This document shows, one piece after another, positions 17,079 through 25,852 of a DNA stretch of 64,000 nt (position 1 is its first letter; each line of letters opens with the position of its first letter). Location: positions 248,001-312,000 of the forward strand of contig NZ_JAEPWN010000003.1 in the NCBI RefSeq assembly GCF_016654005.1, given 5' to 3'. Below the pieces are notes generated by a model. It was not told the origin of the DNA and ran no database searches. It saw nothing but the letters and a program-made list of their open reading frames with translations. The position numbers were made by a program, and so were the translations under genes. Origin of the DNA: Brevundimonas nasdae (lineage in GTDB: Bacteria > Pseudomonadota > Alphaproteobacteria > Caulobacterales > Caulobacteraceae).

Positions 17079-18254
17079 ATGACCGAAGTTGTCATCGTCT
17101 CCGCCGCCCGCACGCCGGTCGGCTCCTTCCTGGGCGGCCTGGCGTCGCTGCCGGCGTCCAAGTTGGGCGAGATCGCCATCAAGGCGGCGCTGGAGCGCGC
17201 CAGCCTATCCGGCGATGACGTCGATGAGGTGATCCTGGGCCATGTGCTGCAGGCCGCCGCTGGTCAGGGACCGGCGCGTCAGGCCGCCGTCGGCGCGGGC
17301 GTACGCAAGGAGGCCGCCGCCTGGAGCATCAACCAGATCTGCGGCTCGGGTCTGCGCGCGGTGGCCATCGCCGCCCAGCAGATCGCCCTGGGCGATGCGA
17401 AGATCGTGGTTGCAGGCGGTCAGGAAAGCATGAGCCAGGCGCCGCACGCGCAACAGCTGCGCGCCGGTCACAAGATGGGCGACGTCAGCTTCACCGACAC
17501 CATGATCAAGGACGGTCTGTGGGACGCCTTCAACGGCTATCACATGGGCCAGACGGCCGAGAACATCGCCGACAAATGGTCGATCAGCCGCGAAGCCCAG
17601 GACGCGTTCGCCGTCGCCAGCCAGCACAAGGCCGAGGCCGCGCAGAAGGCGGGCCGGTTCGCCGATGAGATCACGCCTGTCGTCATCCCCGGCAAGAAGG
17701 GCGACGTGACGGTCGATCAGGACGAATACATCCGCCACGGGGCGACCCTAGAGGCCATGCAGAAGCTGCGTCCGGCCTTCACCAAGGACGGCAGCGTCAC
17801 CGCCGCCAATGCGTCCGGCCTGAACGACGGCGCGGCGGCCCTGGTGCTGATGAGCGCCGATGAAGCCACGGCGCGCGGCCTGGAGCCGCTGGCCCGCATC
17901 GCCTCCTACGCCACGGCGGGCGTCGACCCGTCGATCATGGGCACGGGACCGATCCCGGCGTCGAAGAAGGCGCTGGAGAAGGCGGGCTGGACCGTCGCCG
18001 ACCTCGATCTGGTCGAATCCAACGAAGCCTTCGCCGCCCAGAGCCTGTGCGTGGTCAAGGAGCTGGGCCTCGACCCGGCCAAGGTGAACGTCAACGGCGG
18101 CGCCATCGCCATCGGCCACCCCATCGGCGCCTCGGGCGCGCGCATCCTGACGACCTTGCTGTTCGAAATGAAGCGGTCGGGCTCCAAAAAGGGTCTGGCG
18201 ACCCTGTGCATCGGCGGCGGCATGGGCGTGGCGATGTGCGTGGAGCGGGCCTAA
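17079..18254 (+). CDS. Acetyl-CoA C-acetyltransferase (beta-ketothiolase)
   Basis: A 391-residue biosynthetic-type thiolase that condenses two acetyl-CoA to acetoacetyl-CoA. The nucleophilic Cys88 is in [11 protein letters not shown]; the C-terminal domain carries [17 protein letters not shown] (catalytic His) and [12 protein letters not shown] (second catalytic Cys), and NEAFAAQ is present. Length and motifs match PhaA/AtoB. Proximity to phaR supports a role in PHB precursor supply, but no phaB or phaC is in the window, so it could equally serve ketone-body or leucine catabolism (an HMG-CoA lyase lies 3 kb away). Confidence 0.95.
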   Translation: MTEVVIVSAARTPVGSFLGGLASLPASKLGEIAIKAALERASLSGDDVDEVILGHVLQAAAGQGPARQAAVGAGVRKEAAAWSINQICGSGLRAVAIAAQQIALGDAKIVVAGGQESMSQAPHAQQLRAGHKMGDVSFTDTMIKDGLWDAFNGYHMGQTAENIADKWSISREAQDAFAVASQHKAEAAQKAGRFADEITPVVIPGKKGDVTVDQDEYIRHGATLEAMQKLRPAFTKDGSVTAANASGLNDGAAALVLMSADEATARGLEPLARIASYATAGVDPSIMGTGPIPASKKALEKAGWTVADLDLVESNEAFAAQSLCVVKELGLDPAKVNVNGGAIAIGHPIGASGARILTTLLFEMKRSGSKKGLATLCIGGGMGVAMCVERA

Positions 18255-18263
18255 AAACCAAGT

Positions 18264-18390
18264 CGTCATTCCGGGGCCGAGCGAAGCGAGGAACCCGGAA
18301 CCCAGGACCGCCCGCTCGCTCTGAACCGCGTCCAGGGCGACGCCATCCTCCTGGGTTCCGGGTTCGCCCGATGGGCGCCCCGGAATGACG
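18264..18390. repeat. Palindromic intergenic repeat, copy A
   Basis: A 127-bp element bounded by perfect 13-bp inverted ends (CGTCATTCCGGGG 18264-18276, CCCCGGAATGACG 18378-18390), with a second nested inverted pair (GGAACCCGGAACCCAGGA / TCCTGGGTTCCGGG). It fills the gap between the convergent thiolase and M28 peptidase genes and can fold into a long hairpin, so it may also end transcription. It is the most diverged of three copies in the window (others at 20162 and 34195). Confidence 0.9.
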
Positions 18391-18407
18391 TTCAGGGCGG
18401 CTACGCC

Positions 18408-20012
18408 TCAGTCCGCCCGATATTCGAACGGATCGGTCGGGGTCGGCTCGGTCGGCAGCGGCATGCGCGGGAGGGGGGCGTCGCGGTTGGCGGCGTTCAG
18501 CAGGAAGCTGGCCAGGATGATGGCCGCCTGACGCAGGTCTTCGGCCTTCAGGTGGTCATAGCTGTCGATGCTGGTGTGGTGCAGGCGGCTGGAATAGTCG
18601 AGCGGATCCTGGATGAACTGATATCCGGGAATGCCCACCGTCTGCATATAGACGTGGTCGGTGCCGCCCGCCGGACGCAGCGACACGGTGGTCGCGCCCA
18701 TGCTGGCGAAGGGCGCCAGCCATTCCTGGAAGATCGGAGCGGCGGCCACATTGCCCTCGGCGTTGATGCCCCGGATCTTGCCCGAGCCGTTGTCCAGATT
18801 GAAATAGGCCACCAGATCCTTGTGGCCTGCGCGGGGCTGGACCGGCCAGCGCGTGCGCCATGTGCGGTTGTTCGGCAGATTGGCCAGGGCCGGATCATTG
18901 GACGGCGCGCGCGTCGCCAGATGCTGATCGACATAGGCCAGAGAGCCCAGGATGCCCTGCTCCTCGCCGTTCCACAGGGCGAAGCGGATGGTGCGCTTGG
19001 GCTGTACGCCCAGGGCCTTCAGGATGCGCGCGGCCTCCATGACCACGGCGCTGCCCGCCGCATTGTCCACCGCGCCGTCGGAGGCGACCCAGCTGTCCAG
19101 GTGGGCGCCGGCCATGACGTATTCCGTGCCGCGCGCCGTGCCGGGAATATCGGCCAGGATGTTGTAGGCGTTGACGTCCTCGTCATGGAACTGGACTTCG
19201 CTGTTCAGCTCCAGCGTCGGCGGAGTGTCGGTCAGGGCCAGACGCGCCAGACGGCGATAGTCCTCAGCCGCCAGCTCCAGACCCGCCAGCTTGGGCGTGG
19301 CGCCGACCTGATAGGTGTAGCCCGTGCCGTGCAGCAGGCCGCCGTCACGTTGTGAGATGCGGACCCAGGCCAGTGCGCCCTGTTCGACCAGGAAGGCGTC
19401 CAGCTTGGCGGCGAAGTCGGCGGTCTCCAGCGACTTGCGGATGGCGTCGGGTGAATACTGGGGCTGGACGTAGGTGTTGCGGTCGGCCAGTTCGGCGGCG
19501 GTCAGGCGGCGGAAGGCCGGTTCCGTCGGCTCGGAGCCTGTGCCGGGCAGGGACACCATGACGATCTTGCCCGACAGCTTGCCGCGCCATTTGTCGAAGT
19601 CCTCGACCTTGGACAGGGGGGCCACGACGACGCCTGCGCTGATGGTCCCGTTGGTCGATGGCGTCCAGGCCACGGGAATGACCCGCAGGTCCAGCGGTCG
19701 GGGCGCCGTCATCCGGGCGCTGGCGCGGACGATGGACCAGCCGCGGCCGAACTCGAAACCCTCAGCCCGGACATTGGACAGGCCATAGCTGCGGAACTGC
19801 GCCTGCGCCCACTGTTCGGCCTGACGCATCTGGGGCGAGTTGGTCATGCGCCCGCCGATCCGGTCGGTCAGATAGGCGGCGTTCTGCATCACCTGGCTGT
19901 GGTTCAGTCCCTGGTCGATGATGTTGTTGACGGCGACCCGGTCAACGGATTGGGCCATGACCGGCGTGGCCAGCAGGGCGGCGGCGGAGACAAAGGCGAG
20001 CAGGCGCGACAT
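18408..20012 (-). CDS. Secreted M28 family metallopeptidase
   Basis: A 534-residue exported zinc aminopeptidase/carboxypeptidase. A signal peptide ends at PVMA (residue 20). A PA-type insert (about residues 130-250, LSGKIVMVSLPG) precedes the catalytic domain, where the co-catalytic zinc ligands and bases appear in order: AGAHLDSW (His, Asp), SDGAVDNAAGSA (bridging Asp), WNGEEQGILGS (Glu-Glu), FNLDNGSG, and LHHTSIDSYDHL (last His). It resembles glutamate carboxypeptidase/plasma carboxypeptidase Q relatives. Repeat B lies upstream and repeat A downstream. Confidence 0.93.
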   Translation of the reverse strand: MSRLLAFVSAAALLATPVMAQSVDRVAVNNIIDQGLNHSQVMQNAAYLTDRIGGRMTNSPQMRQAEQWAQAQFRSYGLSNVRAEGFEFGRGWSIVRASARMTAPRPLDLRVIPVAWTPSTNGTISAGVVVAPLSKVEDFDKWRGKLSGKIVMVSLPGTGSEPTEPAFRRLTAAELADRNTYVQPQYSPDAIRKSLETADFAAKLDAFLVEQGALAWVRISQRDGGLLHGTGYTYQVGATPKLAGLELAAEDYRRLARLALTDTPPTLELNSEVQFHDEDVNAYNILADIPGTARGTEYVMAGAHLDSWVASDGAVDNAAGSAVVMEAARILKALGVQPKRTIRFALWNGEEQGILGSLAYVDQHLATRAPSNDPALANLPNNRTWRTRWPVQPRAGHKDLVAYFNLDNGSGKIRGINAEGNVAAAPIFQEWLAPFASMGATTVSLRPAGGTDHVYMQTVGIPGYQFIQDPLDYSSRLHHTSIDSYDHLKAEDLRQAAIILASFLLNAANRDAPLPRMPLPTEPTPTDPFEYRAD

Positions 20013-20161
20013 TCAGAAAACAGACCCCATGATTCAGATGGGCGGCATCTGACGCGATGACGCAGGTTTTCGCAAACCTGTCAGGTGTGGCGAACCGCCC
20101 CGGTCGGATGGTCAATCTGTTGCGAGCTTAAATCCAGAGCCGATAAGCACCCGTGCAGAGC

Positions 20162-20290
20162 CGTCATTCCGGGGCGTCCGAAGGACGAACCCGGAACACA
20201 GAAGGCGTGCATCCGGTGTCGAATGCGTCCAGCCGAGCGAATGCGGCCCTGGGTCCCGGGTTCTTCGCTTCGCTCACCGCCGGAATGACG
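20162..20290. repeat. Palindromic intergenic repeat, copy B
   Basis: A 129-bp element with CGTCATTCCGGGG at 20162-20174 and an imperfect right end (CGGAATGACG 20281-20290), and a nested GAACCCGGAA / TCCCGGGTTC pair. Its central 45 bp (GGCGTGCATCCGG...) matches the reverse complement of the centre of copy C, so B and C lie in opposite orientation. It occupies most of the 313-bp gap between the M28 peptidase start and the htpX end; the rest of that gap has one short stem-loop (CAGGTTT / AAACCTG near 20064-20080) and the M28 promoter region, no coding signal. Confidence 0.9.
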
Positions 20291-20325
20291 AGTCGGGAGA
20301 TAGGTTCCCAGCGCCAAGTTTGGCG

Positions 20326-21303
20326 TCAGCCCCACGGCCCCTTGCGAGATGTGGATGACGGGGGCGTGGTCGGCACGCCCGTCGCGAACCCGGCGGCAGG
20401 GCGCGGCTGGATCGGCTCCGGCGCAGGCTGGGTTGCGCGGGGCCGCATCCCCATCTTGGCGCCCAGCTCCATCAGGGCGCGCACCCGGTTGCCGGTCGCC
20501 GGGTGGGTCGAGAACAGATTGTCCGCGCCGCGTCCCGCCAGCGGGTTGATGATGAACAGCTGGCCCGAGGCCGGATTGCGTTCCGCCGTCGGATTGTGGA
20601 TCCGCTTGGCGTAGGCCTCGATCTTCTGAAGCGCCGAGGCCAGGGCCTGCGGATCGCCCGCGATCTCTGCGCCGACGCGGTCGGCCTCATATTCGCGGCT
20701 GCGGCTGATGGCCATCTGCACCAGACCCGCCGCCATGGGCGCCAGGATCATCAGGGCCAGGGTCCCGATCATGCCGCCCGGACGCTCACGGTCGTTGCCC
20801 CCAAAGAACAGGGCGAAGTTGGCCAGGGCCGCGATGGCGCCCGCGATGGTCGCCGTCACCGTCATGGTCAGGGTGTCGCGGTTCTTCACATGGGCCAGTT
20901 CGTGGGCCATCACGCCGCGCACCTCTTCACGCGTCAGCATGTCCAGCAGGCCGGTAGTGGCGCAGACGGCGGCGTTCTGAGGGTTGCGGCCGGTGGCGAA
21001 GGCGTTGGGCTGGTCGCTGGGGATGATGGCGACCTGGGGCTGGGGCATTCCGGCGTCATTGGCCATCTGGCGCACATCAGCGACATAGTTCCTGACGACG
21101 GCATTGGGATGCTGCTCGTCCACCGGCTGGGCCTTGTACATTTTCAGCACGATCTTGTCGGCGTTCCAGTAGCTGAACAGGTTCATGCCCCCCGCGAACA
21201 GCAGGGCGACGCCCATGCCGGTCGGGCCGCCGATCAGGTAACCGATCCCCATAAACAGGGCGGTCATGACGGCCAGGAGAATGAAGGTCTTCAGATGGTT
21301 CAT
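20326..21303 (-). CDS. htpX: Membrane zinc metalloprotease HtpX
   Basis: A 325-residue M48 protease for membrane-protein quality control. Two N-terminal helices (about residues 7-45, [19 protein letters not shown]) are followed by the zinc site [10 protein letters not shown] (near residue 134) and two further helices (around 150-170 and 188-205), with the third ligand in [15 protein letters not shown]. The C-terminus is extended by about 40 Pro-rich residues beyond the E. coli length. [19 protein letters not shown] is characteristic of HtpX. It diverges from the SdhAF4-like gene with only about 25-50 bp between starts. Confidence 0.97.
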   Translation of the reverse strand: MNHLKTFILLAVMTALFMGIGYLIGGPTGMGVALLFAGGMNLFSYWNADKIVLKMYKAQPVDEQHPNAVVRNYVADVRQMANDAGMPQPQVAIIPSDQPNAFATGRNPQNAAVCATTGLLDMLTREEVRGVMAHELAHVKNRDTLTMTVTATIAGAIAALANFALFFGGNDRERPGGMIGTLALMILAPMAAGLVQMAISRSREYEADRVGAEIAGDPQALASALQKIEAYAKRIHNPTAERNPASGQLFIINPLAGRGADNLFSTHPATGNRVRALMELGAKMGMRPRATQPAPEPIQPRPAAGFATGVPTTPPSSTSRKGPWG

Positions 21304-21326
21304 TGCATCGCCTATTTGATCTCACG

Positions 21327-21611
21327 ATGCCCAGCCCTCAAGAGAGCCGCCCTGTGACCGAAGATCACGCCCCCCACGCCGCCTCGACAGAGGCCGATAT
21401 CGAACCGGCAGCGGCATTCAACGCCGATGTGCCGCACGCCACGCCTGAGCGTCCGCTGAGCGATGTCGCGCGCCAGGCCTTGCTGGAGGCGGCGGAGCGG
21501 CGCGCGGCTGAGACGGCCCTGCAGTCTGATCCCGAATACGGCGGGCCGACCGGGCCGGAGCCCACGCGCTACGGCGACTGGGAGAAGAAGGGTCTGGCGG
21601 TCGATTTTTGA
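21327..21611 (+). CDS. DUF1674 / succinate dehydrogenase assembly factor 4-like protein
   Basis: A protein of 94 residues (85 if GTG 21354 is used, which has AGAGAG 7 bp upstream and is a good alternative). The conserved C-terminal motif GGPTGPEPTRYGDWEKKGLAVDF is the signature of DUF1674, the bacterial relatives of SdhAF4, which in eukaryotes binds flavinylated succinate dehydrogenase subunit A and helps it join the complex. The N-terminal half is low-complexity and poorly conserved. Sdh genes are not in the window. Confidence 0.85.
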   Translation: MPSPQESRPVTEDHAPHAASTEADIEPAAAFNADVPHATPERPLSDVARQALLEAAERRAAETALQSDPEYGGPTGPEPTRYGDWEKKGLAVDF

Positions 21612-21714
21612 GGCCGGATGTTGAAAAGACCGCTGCGGCGGCCAAATCCTAACAAAAGATGACCGACAGGCGCCGGTCTTGCCAGTGAGGGGACAACTCA
21701 GAGGAGTCTGTCCC

Positions 21715-22905
21715 GTGACGATACAGTCTATGATCATGGCCGCGTCGGCGGCGCTATTGCTCTCAGCCGCGCCTGCCCTGGCCGGCGGCCCTGGCGGAGG
21801 AGGCGGCGGTTGCGGCGGCGGCTGCGGCGGCGGTCACCACGGCGGCGGCAACTACAACCGCAACTACAACGCCAATCACAACGTCAATGTGAACCACAAT
21901 GCTGCGAGCAACTATTCGCGCAGCTATTCGGCGATCAATGTCCGCGGCTATTCCAACACCTCCAGCTTCCAGCGCGGCTATGTCGGCGGCGGAACCGTCT
22001 ATTCGGGCGGCGGCGGATATTCCGACGGCTATTGGGGCGGCGGCGCCAACTATGTGTCCGCGCCGGTGAACTTCGTCGGACCGGCTCCGGTCAGCGCGCC
22101 GATGGGCTATCCGGTCTATGGCCTGGGCCGCGACTACATCGGCTGGCGTCCCTACGCCCCGCAGCGCCCGGTCGACTGCAACTGCGGCCCGCGCCCTGCG
22201 CCCTATCCTGACCGTTATGTGCAGGCCGCGCCGGTTCAGGTCGCGCCGCAACGCATCTATGTGGCGCCGTCGCAGGTGAACTTCGCCCCGCCGCAGATCG
22301 AGATGGCCCCGCCCGCCTATATCGAACAGCCGCCGATCTATATTCAGGCTCCGTCGGTCAATATCGGTCCGCAGCGGGTTCAGGTCGCAGGTGGCCGCGT
22401 GAACCTGTCCGCGCCTCAGGTCGATGTGGCGCCGCCGGTCTTTGTCGATCAGGCCCCGGTCTATGTGCAGTCGCCTGACGTCAACGTCGGCCCGCAACGG
22501 GTCCAGGTCGCGCCCGGCCGCGTGAACCTGTCCGCCCCGCAGGTGGATGTGGCCCCGCCGGTCTATGTCGACCAGGCGCCGGTCTATGTGCAGTCGTCAG
22601 ACGTCAATGTCGGTCCGCAACGGGTTCAGGTCGCGCCCGGTCGCGTGAACCTGGCCCCGCCGCAGGTGGACGTGGCCCCGCCGACCTATGTCGGTCAGGC
22701 CCCGGTCTATGTGCAGTCGTCGGACGTCAATGTCGCCCCTTCGCAGATCTATGTGGCCCCGCCGCAGGTGAACACGGCGCCGCCCCAGTATCAGCACCAG
22801 GAGCCGCAGGGCTATTACGGCGACCTGCCGCCGCCGGACCATGTCGCGCCGCAGGCTCCGCGCCCACGCCACGGCTATGCCCAGGAGCCGGGCGAACGCG
22901 GCTGA
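21715..22905 (+). CDS. Secreted Gly/His/Asn-rich protein with 41-residue tandem repeats
   Basis: A 396-residue exported protein. GTG 21715 is chosen because GAGGAG lies 8 bp upstream. The signal peptide ends at ALA (residue 23). The mature N-terminus is extremely Gly-rich with Cys and His (GGGGGGCGGGCGGGHHGGG) and then Asn/Tyr/His-rich (about residues 46-70). The C-terminal half consists of three full and one degenerate copy of a 41-residue unit (PPVYVDQAPVYVQ...VNVGPQRVQVAPGRVNL...), pointing to an extended surface or fibrous protein. No catalytic motif or known family; the Cys/His cluster could bind metal. Confidence 0.8.
   Translation: MTIQSMIMAASAALLLSAAPALAGGPGGGGGGCGGGCGGGHHGGGNYNRNYNANHNVNVNHNAASNYSRSYSAINVRGYSNTSSFQRGYVGGGTVYSGGGGYSDGYWGGGANYVSAPVNFVGPAPVSAPMGYPVYGLGRDYIGWRPYAPQRPVDCNCGPRPAPYPDRYVQAAPVQVAPQRIYVAPSQVNFAPPQIEMAPPAYIEQPPIYIQAPSVNIGPQRVQVAGGRVNLSAPQVDVAPPVFVDQAPVYVQSPDVNVGPQRVQVAPGRVNLSAPQVDVAPPVYVDQAPVYVQSSDVNVGPQRVQVAPGRVNLAPPQVDVAPPTYVGQAPVYVQSSDVNVAPSQIYVAPPQVNTAPPQYQHQEPQGYYGDLPPPDHVAPQAPRPRHGYAQEPGERG
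22309..22800 (+). repeat. 123-bp in-frame tandem repeat
   Basis: Units begin at 22309, 22432, 22555 and 22678, exactly 123 bp (41 codons) apart. The first three are complete; the fourth diverges in its second half. Units two and three are nearly identical at the protein level, indicating recent duplication or gene conversion. Confidence 0.92.
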
Positions 22906-22909
22906 TCGA

Positions 22910-23626
22910 TCAGATCAGCGCAATGCTCTCGGCGACCGCCAGGGCCGCCGCGCGCGGATCGGCCGCCGCCGTGATCGGGCGGCCGATCACCAGATGGGTC
23001 GCCCCCGCCAGAAGCGCCGTCTCCGGCGTGGCGGCCCGCGCCTGATCATCCAGCGCCGCGCCCGAGGGGCGCACGCCGGGGGTCACGATAAGAAAGTCAT
23101 CGCGGCCCGCCAGGGTCGCGATTTCCTTTACCCGCGCCGCCTCGTGGGGGCTGGAGACGACGCCGTCGATCCCGGCCTCCAGCGCCTGGCGTACGCGCAG
23201 CTCCACCAGTTCGGCGGGGGACAGGCTATGGTCGTCGGCGGCCAGATCATCCGCCGTCAGGCTGGTCAGGACGGTGACGCCCAGAACCTTCAGGTTCGAG
23301 CCCGCCACGCCGCGCGCCGCCGCCGCCATGACCTGGGGCCGGGCATGGACGGTCAGCAGGTCGCATCCCGCATCGGCCAGACTGGCCGCCGCCTTCTCGA
23401 CCGTCGCGCCGATGTCGTGCAGCTTCCAGTCTAGGAAGACCTTGCAGCCCTCGGCCTTCAGGTCGCGGGCCAATTCCATGCCGCCCGTGGCGAACAGCTG
23501 CAGGCCGATCTTGTAGAAGCCGACCGCATCCTGAATCTGGCTGACCAGGGCCACAGCCTGGGCTGTCGTCGGCACGTCCAGCGCGCAGATGATCCGTTCA
23601 TCGGGCTTGCGATTGGGTTGGGTCAT
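22910..23626 (-). CDS. pyrF: Orotidine-5'-phosphate decarboxylase
   Basis: A 238-residue TIM-barrel enzyme that converts OMP to UMP in the last step of de novo pyrimidine synthesis. The catalytic DxKxxD motif is seen in VFLDWKLHDIGATV, with IICALDVPT at the N-terminus, VTPGVRPSG in the phosphate loop region and LVIGRPITAAADPRAAA at the C-terminus. Length fits the bacterial enzyme. It converges on the repeat-protein gene with a 4-bp gap. Confidence 0.97.
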   Translation of the reverse strand: MTQPNRKPDERIICALDVPTTAQAVALVSQIQDAVGFYKIGLQLFATGGMELARDLKAEGCKVFLDWKLHDIGATVEKAAASLADAGCDLLTVHARPQVMAAAARGVAGSNLKVLGVTVLTSLTADDLAADDHSLSPAELVELRVRQALEAGIDGVVSSPHEAARVKEIATLAGRDDFLIVTPGVRPSGAALDDQARAATPETALLAGATHLVIGRPITAAADPRAAALAVAESIALI

Positions 23627-23711
23627 CGACGGACTCGCGCTGAGCGGCTATGCCGGAACACTTGGGGTGCGTCGGCGGAGCGGCGTAACGATTAATGGGC
23701 GAGGTGAGGCG

Positions 23712-24407
23712 ATGAACGCGGTCGATCTGGGTGTCAACCTGTTCGTGACCCTGTTTGCTCTGCTGGATCCGATCGGCAATCTGCCGATCTTCGCCGCCGC
23801 GACGGCGGGGGCCACGCTGCGCCAGCGGATTTCGGTCTCGGCGCTGATCTGCGCCTTTGCGGCCATCTTCCTGGCCTTCTTCCTGTTCACGGGCCTGGGC
23901 CTGCTGCAGTTCTTCGGCATTTCGCTGGCGGCCTTCCGCATCGCGGGGGGCATCCTGCTGCTGTTCCTGGGTCTGGACATGGCGCGCGGCGACTTCCTGG
24001 CCATGTTCGCCGACAAGGACGCCCTCACCGACGCCAAGGATGTGCGCGGCTATGCCCGTCGGCGGTTCCAGCGTCTGGTCGTGCCCTTCGCCATTCCGCT
24101 GATGATCGGGCCGGGCGCCATCTCGGCGGTCATCATCCAGGCGGGCGAGGCGGCCAAGCTGGGCTATGCCGGAACCATGGGCTCTCTGGCGGCCATCGCC
24201 GCCGCCTGCGCCGTCTCCTTCGTCTGTTTCGCCCTGACCGGCTCGCTGAGCCGCCTGCTGGGCGAGGTCGGAATGGCGATCATCGTCAAGGTTCTGGGCC
24301 TGATCCTGTGTGCGCTGGCGATCCAGTTCATACTGCTGGGTCTGGGCGAGGCCATTCCCGGCATGATCTCGGGCGCGGTGACCACGCCCTATCCGGCGGC
24401 TGGATAG
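23712..24407 (+). CDS. MarC family integral membrane protein
   Basis: A 231-residue protein with six hydrophobic helices. The N-terminal LFVTLFALLDPIGNLPIFAAAT and the central FAIPLMIGPGAISAVII are the two repeated half-motifs of the MarC/UPF0056 family. Members were once linked to multiple antibiotic resistance, but that was not upheld and their transport role is unknown. GAGG sits just before ATG 23712; an upstream frame extending to 23589 overlaps the divergent pyrF and is unlikely. It converges on the SDR gene with a 4-bp gap. Confidence 0.9.
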   Translation: MNAVDLGVNLFVTLFALLDPIGNLPIFAAATAGATLRQRISVSALICAFAAIFLAFFLFTGLGLLQFFGISLAAFRIAGGILLLFLGLDMARGDFLAMFADKDALTDAKDVRGYARRRFQRLVVPFAIPLMIGPGAISAVIIQAGEAAKLGYAGTMGSLAAIAAACAVSFVCFALTGSLSRLLGEVGMAIIVKVLGLILCALAIQFILLGLGEAIPGMISGAVTTPYPAAG

Positions 24408-24411
24408 GGCC

Positions 24412-25209
24412 TTAGATTCGGTCCAGCCGTCTGGCGTGGTTGGCGACCATGTTCAGGGCCATGCTGTCGGGCAGGAAGCGCGCCAGACCGGCCATGACAT
24501 TGTTCATGACGCCCGGCGTGACGCTGGGGCGGTTGGCCTCGCAGGCCTGATAGCCGATCCGGGCCACACGGCCAGCGTCCATCCACATCCAGGCCGGATA
24601 GGCCTTGGACACCTGATCGCGCGAGCCGTTGACGTCATGGAACTCGGTCAGGGTGTAGCCCGGGTTCAGCACGGTGACGTGGACGCCGGTTCCGCGCGTC
24701 TCAAGATGCAGGCCCTGTGAGGCCTTGATCAGGAAGCTTTTGATCGGCCCGTAAAGAGTGTCGCCGCCCGTCGCAGGCATCTGGCCCGCCAGAGACGCCA
24801 CGTTCAGGACGCGCCCGAAGCCACGCTCGACCATGCCCGGCAGCAACAGGCGCGACAGTTCGATCGGCGCGGTCAGCATGACCTGGATCATGGCCCGGTG
24901 CGCGGTCAGGTCGGTGGCGAGAAAGCCCGTGACCCGGCTGAAACCGGCGTTGTTGACCAGACCGTCGACGCTCACGCTCCTTGCCGCGATGGCGGCGACC
25001 AGTCGCTCAGGCGCTGCGGGATCGGACAAGTCTTCGCAAATGACCGTCGCGCTCACCGGATGGGCGGCCGCCAGTTCGTCGGCCAGGGCCTGAAGCGGGC
25101 CTTCACGCCGGGCCGTCAGGATCAGGTTCCAGCCCTGGGCGGCGTATGTTCGCGCCAGCGCCGCGCCTATGCCTGCGGACGCCCCGGTGATGAGAACCGT
25201 ACGCGACAC
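24412..25209 (-). CDS. Short-chain dehydrogenase/reductase
   Basis: A 265-residue Rossmann-fold oxidoreductase: TGASAGIGAALAR (residues 7-19, dinucleotide-binding Gly motif), NNAGF (about 87-91), catalytic Tyr-Lys in LYGPIKSFLIK, and LNPGYTLTEFHDV after the active site. All classical SDR residues are in place. It starts 5 bp after the stop of an Rrf2-type regulator gene and is therefore probably in its operon. Substrate unknown; the N-terminal ARREGPLQALADEL is typical of DltE/YqjQ-like SDRs. Confidence 0.9.
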   Translation of the reverse strand: MSRTVLITGASAGIGAALARTYAAQGWNLILTARREGPLQALADELAAAHPVSATVICEDLSDPAAPERLVAAIAARSVSVDGLVNNAGFSRVTGFLATDLTAHRAMIQVMLTAPIELSRLLLPGMVERGFGRVLNVASLAGQMPATGGDTLYGPIKSFLIKASQGLHLETRGTGVHVTVLNPGYTLTEFHDVNGSRDQVSKAYPAWMWMDAGRVARIGYQACEANRPSVTPGVMNNVMAGLARFLPDSMALNMVANHARRLDRI

Positions 25210-25214
25210 CCGGT

Positions 25215-25685
25215 TCAGGCGGCCAGCGGGCAGGACTTGTGCGGGGCGAAGGCGGCCAGGGACGCCGGGTCCTTGTCCAGCAGATCGGCGATGGTGATCT
25301 TGGACAGGGCTTCGGATGCGGCCTGATCGGCGGCGGTCAGGGCCTTGGCCACCTGGCGCGGAATATGTTCGCCGACGGGACAGCCCTTGGCGCCCGCAGG
25401 CGTCGAACCCAGATGGGCGCAGCCGTTGACGGCGCGCAGCACCTCATCCAGCCGGATGTCCTCAGGGCGGCGCAGCAGCCACGAGCCGCCGGTCGCGCCC
25501 GGACGCGTCGCGATCAGGCCCGCCTTGGCCAGCAGGGCGGTGACGCGGCGCACCACAACCGGATTGGTCGGGACGGACGACGCCAGCAGGGCGCTGGGCG
25601 CGGCTTGCGCAGGGCCATAGGCGTCCTTGTGCGCCATATAGGCGAGGACGTGGGCGGCGACGGGGAAACGCTGGCTGTCTGACAT
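25215..25685 (-). CDS. Rrf2 family transcriptional regulator
   Basis: A 156-residue regulator beginning MSDSQRFPVAAHVLAYMA. The winged helix-turn-helix carries the family signature SSVPTNPVVVRRVTALLAKAGLIATRPGATGGSWLLR (about residues 34-70). Downstream are three Cys residues: two in CAHLGSTPAGAKGC and one at the very C-terminus (KSCPLAA). The first pair lies where IscR/NsrR-type members bind Fe-S clusters, but the spacing differs, so redox or thiol sensing is only possible. ATG 25685 has GGAAAA upstream. The SDR gene follows by 5 bp; kup is divergent. Confidence 0.88.
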   Translation of the reverse strand: MSDSQRFPVAAHVLAYMAHKDAYGPAQAAPSALLASSVPTNPVVVRRVTALLAKAGLIATRPGATGGSWLLRRPEDIRLDEVLRAVNGCAHLGSTPAGAKGCPVGEHIPRQVAKALTAADQAASEALSKITIADLLDKDPASLAAFAPHKSCPLAA

Positions 25686-25852
25686 GATCTTTTCCAGCAT
25701 TGAAAATAGGCGCTCCGGGCCCGAATCACAAATCGGCGCGCGGAACAGTGAAATTGAATCCGAAAGGGCACGATTGAAGCGTACGCGGATTAGGCCTAAA
25801 GGCTCGCCGCTTTGAAGGGCTCGACCTGTCGTCGCACGCCCGGAGGATACAC

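Noticed and set aside
22309..22800. CRISPR-like array
   Set aside because: The 123-bp repeats are in frame, lack unique spacers of constant length and encode a repeated protein segment.
22902..22913. Perfect palindrome CTGATCGATCAG between the repeat protein gene and pyrF
   Set aside because: Only 12 bp with no loop, at a convergent junction inside or next to stop codons; too short to claim as operator or terminator.
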